From: Chalara sp. BL73 | Taxonomy: Eukaryota > Ascomycota > Leotiomycetes > Helotiales | Reading direction: 5' to 3' | Length of the DNA: 64,000 nucleotides | Assembly: GCA_918026815.1 (NCBI GenBank) | Contig: CAKJVC010000051.1 | Span: forward strand, 1 to 64,000 | Translations under genes and position numbers: made by a program | In this document: positions 46,480 through 57,006 of the stretch, in pieces | Layout of the letters: every line of letters begins with the position of its first letter | How positions within the stretch are numbered: the first letter of the stretch is position 1 | The notes under the pieces: model-generated | What the model was told of the DNA's origin: nothing | What the model saw: the letters and a program-made list of their open reading frames with translations, nothing else | Databases searched by the model: none

Positions 46480-47180
46480 TTCCTACAGCATCGTGCTCTA
46501 GTTTTGAAGCTTCTGCCTTCACCTGCTCATTCTCCGCGAAAAAATCATCAGTATGTGTCTGCCGGTGTCCACCCATCAGTATTGATGCCTATTCCATGAC
46601 GTAACTTGTCCACGCGTGAAGTTGATTGAATTCGTAGGGGCTCCATTGGCAAGAATTCCTCAGCATCATCGGAGAAGCTGATCAGTCATGGAGGCGTGCT
46701 TCCACCTTTGTCAGTGGCAAACGCTGTCCAATTCCCGACCGCGTGAGTGAGCCGTGCCTCCAGACTAATATTATCTCCCTCCCAAAGAATGCTTTCAAGT
46801 TTCTCGAGGCTCTGCTTCGGTACAGCTGCATATTCTAAAAACCATCGAAATGAGGTTTATTATGCTTAGCGGTAGCGCCAAAGTAGCAGAAATGAAAGTA
46901 GCGTCGCCAAAACTGTTGTAAAGCAATTGCTTGTTCGGCCTCATTCACATCATCAAACGATCTTGGCAATGATGGTGTATTAAGGTGAAGCGAGTCTTCA
47001 TCTTTGAAGTTTTCGAAAGATTCGACCACACTTACTTGAAGTATTAAGGGTAAGACTGAGCCGTGTTGCCAGTCTCTCCAACTTGTAGTAGAACAAATGT
47101 TATCCAGCTTGATGTCCAGCGGCGTAAGTTTAGTTGCAGTAAATAGCCGCCCCGGTGCACTAGAATATGGTGTATATTTC
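46480..47180 (-). pseudogene. Relic of an aminoglycoside-phosphotransferase-type (APH) kinase gene
   Basis: Read on the minus strand with several frame changes, the region follows the C-terminal half of the large fungal APH-like family. The order is: a degenerate PLDIKLDNI (catalytic loop position), DWQHGSVLPLILQ (metal-binding DWQ motif), VVESFENFKDEDSLHLNTPS, ALQQFWRRYFHFCYFGATAK, then LWEGDNISLEARLTHAVGNW. These are followed by FSDDAEEFLPMEP, GIGINTDGWTPADTY and FFAENEQVKAEASKLEHDA. Stops at 46835 and 46686 and shifts near 46830 and 46555 interrupt it. The N-terminal half is missing: its left neighbour begins at 47203. Family recognition is from motif order. It is a decayed gene rather than one with introns, because no splice signals fit the later breaks. 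Confidence 0.6.
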
Positions 47181-47202
47181 TTTATCCTAGCCGCATGATT
47201 AG

Positions 47203-48420
47203 CTAGTATCGCATTTTGTCAATCAGAAAGTATCTCGGAATCAATAAAATTCGTTCCCTTAGGTGTCGATCCTTAGGATTTGTCCTCTCTTCTAGCAGCA
47301 GCTGTACAATTTCTGCGCTACGCCGGCTCCCATATTTCGTAACAGATAGCGAGGTTCTAGCTGGCTCATTTTGGCTTAATAGCATCCCGTGGATGCTAGA
47401 TCCATATTTCCACAGCATCTCCACTGCAGGTTTCTCTCCTCCAGATTCTGAAAGCGACAATATATTTTCGGGATTTGTACATTCTCCCAATTCATATATG
47501 AAAATTAATGCTTCGGTAGAAGTGGTTTGGAGCGAATCCTCTCCGACCTTTAACCCACCTTCACACAACAAATTCAAGTAGGGCTTATTTCCATACAGAT
47601 CTTCCTCTTTTAACATGTAGAACGATCTTCTTGCTTCAAAGATATCAGCTCCGGATTGGTGCAAGAGACTGATTGCATCAATGGAGCCCCTGAGGATAGC
47701 TTCCTCAAACGCGGTCTGGTTCTCTGATGATTTAGCATCAACATCCGCGCCAGACTCGATAAGGAATTTTGCAGTAGTAATATGCCCGTTTCTCAAAGCC
47801 TGATGAAGCCACGGATCAGTCGTATTCATGTTGACGTCCACGCCAGCTTCGACAATCACCTTCAAAATATCCACATGCCCTTTTGCAGCGGCGAGGTCAC
47901 CAACTGTTGTTCTCGTGGAGTTTCTTGCAAGCAAACTCGCGTTCATCGAGAGAAGCCCTTTCACCCTGTTCTCATCTCCTTGACTAACAGCTTCCAAGAG
48001 GTCCAGATATCTATCTTCCGCGTGCAAGACTATTCCATTCAGAGCCTCCTGGTAGTATCGTCGTATGGTCTTCTGGGAAATTGGATCTTCAATACCTCCA
48101 TGGGAACTTTGCATGTGTCTCCAAAGATAGTTCTGGCGGGATGCACCCTTAAACTTGCACTTAGGAAATTTACACATGAATTTCGAACGGTTTAGCCCAT
48201 GAGTTGTCCTGTGGCGGTCACGATCTGTCTTGAGGCCAAACGATTTTTCGCAGATAGCACACTTATGAGGGCGGTCATGGCTCTTTCGATGCCGACTGAT
48301 TTGAGCTCCTCTCAGCTAAGTTTCCCTATTAGACGGACTCTCTTACTTGTAATCCATAAGTTTTCCAAAAGTCTTAGAACAATTATCATTCTCACAGCTG
48401 AAAACCACGGGGGACTCCAT
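47203..48420 (-). CDS. C2H2 zinc-finger protein with ankyrin repeats
   Basis: Exon 1 (48347-48420) starts MESPVVFSCENDNCSKTFGK. A 51-nt intron (48296-48346) splits finger 1, whose histidines (NRHRKSH) come at the start of exon 2 (47203-48295). Finger 2 is HKCAICEKSFGLKTDRDRHR-x2-H. Finger 3-like: CKFPKCKFKGASRQNYLWRH. Then comes a helical linker and ankyrin repeats (RTTVGDLAAAKGHVDILKVI, AGVDVNMNTTDPWLHQALRN, SGADVDAKSSENQTAFEEAI, then more degenerate copies) to the stop KMRY. Total about 388 residues. C2H2-plus-ankyrin fusions occur in filamentous ascomycetes, often with NACHT neighbours. DNA binding is plausible but unproven. The intron and fingers make the start secure. Confidence 0.85.
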
Positions 48421-48763
48421 ATCGCGTTCAGGTTAGGTCTTGTTAGTCTCATAGGGGACTAAAGGCCATAGCTTGACATAGATAAAATTCTGGGAATATA
48501 TGTATATCTCACCTCTCAGGTCAAGTAGCGGAGCCTCGTAGGGCGGTGGCGGTGGAGGTGCTGACCTGGAGAGGGCGACGCCCTACGGGTACGGCTGGCT
48601 GAGGAGACCATCACCGCAATACTTTTGCTCCCTCAGAAAACGTATTGCCCCTTCACCACCACGAACAACCACAACAACACGCAATCTGTTCAGATCACGG
48701 TCGAATTACTCAACTATCCGTATCGTAGTGATTCCCATTCCGAGCCGAAGGCAGCAAGTCATC
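48421..48763. promoter_or_regulatory. Divergent promoter region of two C2H2 genes
   Basis: 343 bp between the starts of two zinc-finger genes on opposite strands. It contains a GGCGGTGGCGGTGGAGGTG tract at 48541-48559. No TATA box seen. Confidence 0.45.
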
Positions 48764-50112
48764 ATGTCGGATTTACTTCAACCCGTGGTGGATGATCATC
48801 AGGACGACTCGTGGGATCAGAATGCACCAGTGAGTCAGAATCTTGCAAAGGATGGCATGGAAGGAGGCCTTCGGGCACACACATTCTCTGGTCGAGAGAC
48901 GTAAGTCCAATTTTTTTTTTCGTCAGCTGACGGTATGGCTAAAAAAGGTCGCCACCAAACCTTGGTGCTTCTGATTGGTTGCGTATTCAAATGACACCAA
49001 CCCTTGGTGCTTTTGATTGGTTGCGCATCCAAATGACATCGAATATTACCACTTTCGAACCCAACTCACTATCGCATTTAGAGTGCGCAACGATACCAAA
49101 TGCCATGACAGAAACCCTCATCAAGCAAAATAGCTATCACTGCAATGCAAGTATCAACTACAGGGGTTTCCCTGTCCTGGAAGCCTTTACAGGTCCGTAT
49201 AGCTGTCAACCCAACCCGACCTCCGAGTGTGTTGGGTGCATGTCGACACCAAACTCCAAGTCCTGTGGACTCGTCCCGTTCGAAAAGCTTGGCTGTTGCT
49301 CACATGTGTCGACATCGACCCCAAACTGCCGTTATCAAATGGACAATGCCGACATAGTCGCCGAACTCAACGCTTTACAAGAACGATGTTCTAGTCTAGA
49401 ATTTGCTGTTGCACAGTCCTCGCTGACGACGCCTCACCTCCAAGACGGCTCTGCTCTCCCATCCCCAAGTGCGATCGACAATGGCGCTGCCATGTCTATG
49501 AACCCGAGTGACTGTGGCTTGAGCTCAGGCACAAGTCCTATTCTCACCGGCCCCGAAATTTTGGGAGTGAGCTTTGCTGGAGACCTGTGTACCAACTTTA
49601 TGGACCAAACATCACAGAACGCATTCGGTCATGCTCTACCCGTCTTGGGATCTGAAGCTCCGGTGCTGAATCAAGAAGCTCCAGCCGAAGATCATCCTCA
49701 ACTTGACGCCTTTCTTGACGTCAACGTTGACACCGAGTTCCCAGATATCTTTGACTTCAATGCTGCCTCGCTACAACCACGCCTTGATGATGTTCATGGA
49801 ATAACTAATTCCGTCGCAGAAAGTGCAACGGAGGATGTGTCGAACATATTTCCCACACTTCCCACCATCTCACAACCAAATTTTGACCTCACTGTCGTCG
49901 CACCAGCAGCGATTGGGACTGACACTCGCCATCGTTGCCAACATTGCGGGAGAACCTTTAGCCGCTCTAGTGATCGAGTCCGTCATGCGCTCAAACACGA
50001 CCCCAATGCTCCTCGATATGCCTGCCCCTTCCCGGGTTGCGACAAAGTTGGAAAACGTGGGTTCCTGAGGCGGGACAAGTTGACACAGCATCAAGCTCAT
50101 ATGAGACACTGA
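48764..50112 (+). CDS. C2H2 zinc-finger regulator with an in-frame 14-residue tandem repeat
   Basis: Exon 1 (48764-48900) starts MSDLLQPVVDDHQDDSWDQN and ends at a GTAAGT donor. A 47-nt intron with a T-run and CAGCTGAC branch follows. Exon 2 (48948-50112) continues in phase (RET|SPPNLGASDWL). Total 433 residues. The middle is Ser/Pro/Asp-rich and acidic (HPQLDAFLDVNVDTEFPDIF), like an activation region. Two C-terminal fingers: CQHCGRTFSRSSDRVRHALKH and CPFPGCDKVGKRGFLRRDKL...HQAHMRH, ending at the stop. Targets are unknown. Residues about 49-76 consist of two 14-residue copies (LGASDWLRIQMTP-type). The exon 1 join is inferred from phase and signals. Confidence 0.85.
48958..49041 (+). repeat. 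42-bp tandem repeat, two copies, in frame
   Basis: Copy 1 is 48958-48999 and copy 2 is 49000-49041. They differ at only a few bases, and each encodes 14 residues (NLGASDWLRIQMTP and TLGAFDWLRIQMTS). The length is a multiple of three, so the zinc-finger gene's frame is kept. Confidence 0.9.
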
Positions 50113-51500
50113 CTTATTGAGAATGACTGCATGTCATTTGTGAAGGCAGTGTTGAGGAATGGCAGCCTTACGATCCGAGCCATGATCTTTTGTCGACCTT
50201 TTCTTTCTTCTGTGATGGTTAGATTTCCTTTGTCTCTAGTCTAGCCTCTTTCACAGCCAATCCAGAATTGTCGTTCTTAGCGTGAAATATCATATTACAT
50301 GCGACAGGTCGTCCCGTATATCGAATTACAACTTGCCAAAAAATTTCTCCGTGATTGAGTCTGGGCCCTTGAAAATATAAACTTCCAATGAAACAATTCT
50401 GAAATGCAGAAGCTGTATTATGTTTGCTTCCTCCTATCTTCGACCAGTTTTATTTTAGTTTCGGGATTAAATTAGCTCTGAAAAACACCCGGAGTTGAAG
50501 AAAAGGAACTTCTATGTAGAGTGCGATCTATGCTAGATACCGTACCGACTTCGATGCGCTTGCAAAACCAAGTGGCTTCAGCAGTACTGCCACCTATTGT
50601 GGGCTCCCTCGCTAAACTTCAGGGGCTCGGGTCCCGTTCCAGGCTTCCCATCGCTAAAAAAAAATAGTAGAGGCCTTTGACTTAATATCAAAGGGAAAAG
50701 GACTAGTATTAAACGGAAGACTTAGTTTTCCATAGTCGTTACACGGGTCACTCCGCAGCTGCACGGTGATGCTGTCCTCTGATCCGTGCTCCTCTTTCAG
50801 GACAGCGAGCCAGCTCCATTGGCATACCGCAATCGCCGATTGCGAACTAGGTCCATAATAAAGAGTTTTTTTAAAAAAAAAAATTTAAAAAAAAGGTGTG
50901 GAATCCGTCTAAACTCGCTGAGTGACTATTTCTCGCAGTTATACCGGACCAGAGTGGGTTATCCCGAACCACTGGCTGTCAGGTGCTCAGGTGTAAAAAG
51001 GGTTTGGTAGAAGCTTTGGGTCTCGGCACGTAAAAAGTATAAGTAAAAAAGTTACCTACATAGCTTTGATATGCTAAGCTTTCATATTTTGCTCTAGTCT
51101 CATGCAACCTGCTTGTGCACTTAGAGCTCGGTATCTCGGTATCTGTCTCAAGTAATACCACGCTATTCGCGCTGCTCAACGCCGAAACTCTATTTGCTCG
51201 GTAATCTCATTTGATTTTACAATTCACGTGACGCCAGGTGCTCTTGATAGAACGAAAAACGACTATCAACGTTAAGTTCAGTTAAGCAGTCCAAGCTTGA
51301 TGCAATGGTGTTCAAGTGGCAAAGCAACAAGGCGGTTCTTGCTGAGCAATCTAATGCCTCATTTTCTCGGTTCACTTCTGCGCGTTGAACATAAATATAT
51401 ATATATTTATTCACGAACCTCCGAGATGACACATTAAATACTTGCAACCTCAACCTCAAGCTCTAATTCCATTTCCAAAGGAAAATCAACAAAAACCAAC
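50113..51500. other. Intergenic region
   Basis: Between the zinc-finger gene and the dehydrogenase, both plus strand. A-runs lie at 50872-50893. A small hairpin sits near 50673-50693 (CCTTTGA ... TCAAAGG). A TA-rich stretch at 51394-51407 may act in the dehydrogenase promoter. No gene or RNA seen. Confidence 0.5.
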
Positions 51501-52298
51501 ATGTCGGCTGATAAGCAAATCATTCTTGTTACAGGTGCGCCATACAGCTCTCTTTGGCCTCACCCACTCTCTAACTTTCACAGGCGCAAACGCGGGAATT
51601 GGATACGACGTTTCCTACGCCCTCGTTGCTGCCTCACCAAACAACCACGTCATTATGGGCGCCCGCAACCAGGCCAAGGGTGAAAAGGCCGTCAAGGAGC
51701 TCCAAGCCCGTACACCCCAAGGCACGCTCAGCCTCGTCACCTTAGACGTTTCCAAAGACGACTCCATCGAGACTGCTGTAGCAAAGATCAAGCGGATTTC
51801 AGTCGCCTTGATGTTCTGGTGAACAACGCTGGAATCGTCACTCCCGACCCTACCACGCGAGAATCCCTTCGCACAGCCTTTGACACCAACGTTTTCGGTG
51901 TCTTGCTCTTGACCGACGCTGTGACTCCCCTTCTCAAGGCGTCGAAGTCGCCAAAGATTATCAATGTTAGCTCAGAGTTAGGCTCTATCACCTTGAGGCT
52001 GGATCCGGCCAGCCCTTACCACAAGATACCGGGCGAAGTTTATCGCTTGACCAAGGCCGCACTCAACATGTTGACTGCTTATCAGCAAGTAGCAATCCAG
52101 GAGTTTAATGGCACCGCATGGGCTTTTTGCCCTGCATACGTGGTCACCGATCTTATGGGCGACAGGGAGGAGAGGAAGAAACGGGGTGCTGAGAGCTCGG
52201 AGACAAGCGCGCAGGGTATCCTCGAGATTGTGGAAGGAAAGCGCGATGCCGAAGTTGGCAAGTTCGTTACCAAGTATAGCAAGCAGTTTCCGTGGTAG
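51501..52298 (+). CDS. Short-chain dehydrogenase/reductase, one frame break
   Basis: Classical SDR (NAD(P)-dependent oxidoreductase; substrate unknown). Exon 1 (51501-51534) starts MSADKQIILVTG. A 49-nt intron (51535-51583) interrupts the cofactor motif, which resumes as GANAGIGYDVSYAL in exon 2. NNAGIV, the NVSSELGS serine region and the catalytic YRLTK follow, ending SKQFPW. Near 51790 one G appears lost: the written frame runs into a stop (IKRISVALMFW), while adding one base in the AAG-CGG region restores IKADFSRLDVLVNNAG, the expected family text. With that correction the protein is about 250 residues, the normal SDR size. It is probably a working gene with a sequence error, though a real null allele is possible. 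Confidence 0.88.
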
Positions 52299-52808
52299 AC
52301 CAGCCGATGCTGTAGATCAATCCAGTTTTGGGATGCTACAAAACCGCCCAAATTCGTCGCCTTGTCGCAGTGCAAACAGTTATAAAATATAAACACAAGT
52401 TGCCGAATAGCCATTTCCCATCGTCTTCGAGTCGTGCTAATTTAAGTAAGTTGTATCGCAACTACACCCTCATTGAAATCACATTTCGTGCCGTCATGGC
52501 AACTCAGTTCCTCCAAACCCCGGTTATCAGTGTTAAGCTCTTGACTATCTATAGGGCCGGAAAGAGTAACTTTATTTCCATTAACATCACATCAGGATTA
52601 ATAATCAGCGAGCCAGAGTGCCAATGCAGAAGATAATGGCACATGTAATGATGGCCCTTGATGGCCATCTCAACTTTTCCTTACACTGGTAAGGCGCGAT
52701 TTAATGCAGTTTTCTACATTTCGCTAACAGTTAATGCGCTGAAAGATGCGACCCAGGCCCCGCATAAAGATTGACAAGACATCTGAAGACCTTACATTCC
52801 TGCAGGCC

Positions 52809-52910
52809 AAATTATTAGCAGTGGGGTCTCTGGCGAGAGCAAGTGCTGTACACTTATTGGTGAGTGGGATTACTGGCCCTTCACGAAGGCCGCCCCACTG
52901 CTAATAATTT
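52809..52910. mobile_element. 102-bp element with perfect 18-bp inverted ends (MITE-like)
   Basis: Left end AAATTATTAGCAGTGGGG (52809-52826) is exactly reverse-complementary to the right end at 52893-52910. The 66 bp between have no coding content. It may be a miniature inverted-repeat transposable element or a stem-loop. I see no clear target-site duplication. Confidence 0.55.
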
Positions 52911-53792
52911 AACTCTATACCAAAGAAAGCAAGTGTCACTAGCACTAATGCTTTTTTTTTTTTTGGACGAAAGGCGTTTATGAGATTTGGACTGGGCAAA
53001 TATGGAATCTAAGGCTATTTGGTGTTCGTTTCGAACATCCTCTCTCTAGACAGGTTTTAAAGCACTTCTAAGATTAGTAAAAAAGGTTGGCGACTCGATC
53101 GACCGAAGGTACAATATGCTATTTCTTGCAATACTTCATTCTGCAGGACGTGGGTTGATCTTGAGCCTCCAAATTTACCAGTGCAAGACCGATAGAATCA
53201 GGTGATGAATACATCCCTTTGTGCCTTCAATCTCCATTGTCTTTGCCCTCTCATATTTCTTAACTGAGGCCGCCATCTAGCGACACTAATCTAGAAGCGA
53301 CTTAAATAAAACACAATATTGGAATGATTTTTAAGCCTGGCAGGTGTGATAACACGTCAGCACTTTGCAAGTTTGCCAGATGGGTAGATCTTCTTACTTA
53401 CTTAGCTGGTTTGGTACCACAGTACTCACGGAGACGGAGAGGGAAAAGCGATGCTGGCTCTCAATTTGAATCGCAATTGTACAATAAACATGACGATCAT
53501 AAACATCGTCAAAGTCTGTACAATAAGAGCACCAGATTCAGGCTCATGCTGGTAAGATAGCATTGAAGAATCGGCCAGCCAGGAGTCCTGACTCGTGCTT
53601 TATACAGTACTGTAAAATATAATAGAAATTTGTCGTATTGTTAATGGTATAATGGTTGATGGTAGATGGTAGATTGCGGCGGTGGATGGGCGTTGGTGAC
53701 AACTATGCTACTACTAGCTTTCCTATAGGGGCAAAGCCAGGTTGAAGGGGGGACACAGAACTTTGCAGGACCTTATTGTAGGTATCTCTCTC

Positions 53793-54096
53793 GAGGGGTA
53801 CAATTGAAACGTCCAACCATTAGGGCCGCCTAAAAATGAAACTTGATATTTATTAAATCTAACTAGAACAAATTGTTAAAATGTATATTTATTTATGTTT
53901 TGTTATAAGTTTTATTTTTAATAAACAAACCCCCAATTTTTAAGTAAATCGAGTTTAGCATATTTCACTTAATATAACAGCAAAACAATAATCAAAAGTA
54001 GAAAAGCGCATTAAAAGCTTCGTTTAACTATTTCAATAAAAAAAATAGCGTGCATATGCCAAGGTGCTAATGATCTACGTTTCAATTGTACCCCTC
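53793..54096. mobile_element. 304-bp AT-rich element with perfect 20-bp inverted ends (MITE-like)
   Basis: Left end GAGGGGTACAATTGAAACGT (53793-53812) matches the right end (54077-54096) in reverse complement without mismatch. Beyond this the inner bases stay partly similar (CATTAG on both sides). The inside is strongly AT-rich and non-coding. Size and structure fit a non-autonomous DNA transposon. The target-site duplication is unclear because of CT-rich flanks. Confidence 0.75.
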
Positions 54097-54544
54097 TCCT
54101 CTCAGGAGGGCTTGGGTTTGGAACATCTGCCCCGCTAAAATGGTCCAGGCTCGCTTGAAGGGCTGCCGATTTATGGAACTCAATATAGATCCGGCTTACA
54201 CTTGGTATTGAGAATTCTACACGATGTACGATATAAACCTACTTCTTACAAGACTGCCAGCCTAGATACAGATCTCCTATCTATAGACCTGGTGGTATAT
54301 AGACCGTAACCCTCAACACTACTTTCAGCCGCAGCTGAAAAGTCTGCTGAAATTCATCCCACTCCTTTTGGATGCAAGTCCGCAAAAAATCAAATGCTAT
54401 GATTTCTTAGTCTTCACGTCTGCTCTTAGGATTTAAATCATCCTAAACCCTGAAAGAGTTATCTTTTCCTCACATGTTTTCAGCTGGTATCAAACCCTTC
54501 AAGCGAGTAACCACCCACTTCATCACAAGAAAGACGGAGAAGAG

Positions 54545-56731
54545 ATGGAAAGCCAAAAAGACACCCAGTCTTCCGGCCTCGAACCAGAAGATCTTAATAT
54601 TGGCAGCCTCAATATTGACGGCCTCTCGAACTTAATCGCCCCGGCTACCTTAAGGGCAAAACAACTCAACGATGCATCGAAAGACAAGTTCGAATATGGA
54701 GAACCTCTTAAAAAGGGGTATATACGACTTCTTCAACTTCAACCTGGTTCTGATGACGACCCCATAATCTGCTCCTTGCTCCCCAGTCCCCTTGAAGGAA
54801 GCCCAAACCCTTTCGAAGCAGTCTCTTACGTCTGGGGTAGTGAGGATAACCCACATCCCATCACTTGCAACTGGGTTGTTCCATTCGTGGATGACGAGGG
54901 ACTCGGGTTCGCCTGCCCGCAAGAAGTTACGAATAATATGACAGTCACTGATAATCTCTATCAATTGCTGTTACGTATCCGCCACTCCGAAGGCATGCGT
55001 ACACTCTGGATCGACCAAATCTGCATCAATCAAGACAAGAGTCCCGAGAAGCTACAGGAAAAAATGGCTCATGTCCGAATGATGGCCGAAGTGTATTCCG
55101 CTGCGGATAACGTGCTGATATGGCTTGGAGAAGAGGATTCTGAGACAGCTACAGCGTTTGGAATGATGGAATGGGTGGCAGAAACGATGAAAATGTCAGA
55201 ACAAGAACTCGGATCCTTGATAGACTACCTGGCAACAACAGAGGACTTCTCAAACGACGAAGCGGAAGATCTGGTTAGGCACCAAGAAAACATGGAGCAC
55301 TTAAAATCTCTTCTCGTCCATGTTCAGCCAGTTGTTGTCACTGGTATGAACGATCCAGCTTCCCCAAATGGTACACACATGACTCTACTTGGAAGCAGAG
55401 CCCTAGCGGCTCTTCTCGAAAAGCCTTGGTTTACAAGAAGCTGGACATTTCAAGAAACAGTCTCAGCGAGGAGCGCAACGATCATGTGTGGTTCCCACGA
55501 AGTAGAATGGGACATTCTCTACCAAGCATGCAAATCCATGCAAGCCCGGCGAATGTTTGTAAAAGGAGCCCATGATAGGATCAACATGGCCTTCGTTGTT
55601 GAGAGCACGATAAAAAAAGGAGATTTACGACGGGACTGGGCTAGATTGAAGCGCATGAGCAACGGCGATCAAACCTCAAACAATCCCGACGATTCAACAT
55701 GGCTCCGCTCCGGAGTCTTCCTTGAACAAAGAAAGATCAAACGCCTACTCCCCCTCCTCCGACCAACAGCCTGCAAAGACCCACGCGATAAAGTCCTCGC
55801 CGTCCTCGGAATCTCGCACGACGACAACCGCCGGATCGTATTTCCAGATTACAAATGGGACGTCGTCAATCTCTACACTTCCATTGTCTCATACTGGGTC
55901 TGGGGCGTTGAGAAAATGGACATTTCGTTCTTAAACCATATTCAGGATTCAAATCCCGAGCACAAACTTCCTTCTTGGGTTCCAGACTGGAGTACCCCTG
56001 CAATTGCCACCTCGCTCATAGACCTCGCGGATTTCTCAGCCTCAGGGGATACAGTACCTAATGTTTTCATGGACGAGATAGATTACCTAAGCAATCTCGC
56101 ACCCTTCCCTTATTTCCCTCCCCTAGCGATAGAAGGCTTTTTTATCTTGAAGGTCCAAGGTGTCGAAACCGACCTTGCGAATTACGAACGCCATGCAGAG
56201 ATAATGAATCAGTTCGAGAATCCATATCCGACGACGGAGCTATCATATCTGGAAGCGTATCGGAAAACAGTTTATCCCAAGATCCCGGAGGGTTTTCGGC
56301 CTCTCGAACGAGCAAAAGGGACGCCGAGTTTCTGGGAGTACACCAATAACCACAACCCCGAAAGCATACCATCATCACCAGAGTCCACCACTATCACCCA
56401 GCAACACTACACAGCACGAGACTTGCAATCCCAACTCCCAGACCCTTCAACTCCCTTTGACCCCAACTCCCAAATCCAGCACCACACCCGTGCCCCCGGT
56501 CCAGGCCGCGCCTTCTTTGTCTCCACAACAGGCTTTATAGGACTTTGCCCTAAGGACACTATCCCAGGAGACGAGATCTATATTTTACTGGGAGCAGCAA
56601 CGCCCTTCGTGATTAGGGTTCCTGAAGATAAAGTCGTGAGGTTTGTGGGGGAGTGTTTTGTTTTGGGGGTTATGCATGGAGAGGCGGTCGAGGGGAGACC
56701 TACGCAAAGGACTCTCGTGATTATGCGGTAG
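54545..56731 (+). CDS. HET-domain protein (heterokaryon incompatibility family)
   Basis: Single exon, 728 residues. The HET domain starts with FEAVSYVWGSEDNPHPITC (from residue 90), followed by MRTLWIDQICINQDKSPEKL (around 154), MMAEVYSAADNVLIWLGEED and PWFTRSWTFQETVSARSA. This is the usual order of HET blocks, which in known incompatibility genes trigger cell death after non-self contact. The C-terminal half has the RDKVLAVLGIS block, PSWVPDWSTP, and a final HET-tail block PGDEIYILLGAATPFVIR ... FVGECFVLGVMHGEA. No repeat domain or membrane segment. A pair of inverted-repeat elements lies upstream; the second HET gene is 2 kb downstream on the other strand. Its partner is unknown. Confidence 0.93.
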   Translation: MESQKDTQSSGLEPEDLNIGSLNIDGLSNLIAPATLRAKQLNDASKDKFEYGEPLKKGYIRLLQLQPGSDDDPIICSLLPSPLEGSPNPFEAVSYVWGSEDNPHPITCNWVVPFVDDEGLGFACPQEVTNNMTVTDNLYQLLLRIRHSEGMRTLWIDQICINQDKSPEKLQEKMAHVRMMAEVYSAADNVLIWLGEEDSETATAFGMMEWVAETMKMSEQELGSLIDYLATTEDFSNDEAEDLVRHQENMEHLKSLLVHVQPVVVTGMNDPASPNGTHMTLLGSRALAALLEKPWFTRSWTFQETVSARSATIMCGSHEVEWDILYQACKSMQARRMFVKGAHDRINMAFVVESTIKKGDLRRDWARLKRMSNGDQTSNNPDDSTWLRSGVFLEQRKIKRLLPLLRPTACKDPRDKVLAVLGISHDDNRRIVFPDYKWDVVNLYTSIVSYWVWGVEKMDISFLNHIQDSNPEHKLPSWVPDWSTPAIATSLIDLADFSASGDTVPNVFMDEIDYLSNLAPFPYFPPLAIEGFFILKVQGVETDLANYERHAEIMNQFENPYPTTELSYLEAYRKTVYPKIPEGFRPLERAKGTPSFWEYTNNHNPESIPSSPESTTITQQHYTARDLQSQLPDPSTPFDPNSQIQHHTRAPGPGRAFFVSTTGFIGLCPKDTIPGDEIYILLGAATPFVIRVPEDKVVRFVGECFVLGVMHGEAVEGRPTQRTLVIMR

Positions 56732-57006
56732 CGGTTGCAGGTTACTGTTCAGAAGATCAGAAGATGAGATTAACTTCAGATTTGAGACTATTCATGGTGG
56801 TGGTGGTGTTAGCCCAATGACATTTCTCCTGGAACCTCAGTTCGGCCATGTCTCACTCAACAGTCTCATCACACTTGACCAAGATGACCGGATGCCACCG
56901 ACGCAACACCAAGTCATTATTTCGCGATACACACGGTATTAATGATACCACTTATCTGATTGGCTGCCAATCGTAATGATATACGCGAAACGCTACGCTT
57001 AGAGGC

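Larger units (their letters stand above)
52299..54544. other. Long gene-free stretch with two inverted-repeat elements
   Basis: No coding region was accepted. It contains the MITE-like elements at 52809-52910 and 53793-54096, a T-run at 52951-52964, very AT-rich DNA at 53850-54060, and the promoter of the HET gene at its right end. Confidence 0.6.

Noticed and set aside
50870..50895. A-rich run that could suggest a retro-inserted poly(A) tail
   Set aside because: It is interrupted (AAAAAATTTAAAAAAAA), with no adjacent intron-less gene copy and no flanking direct repeat.
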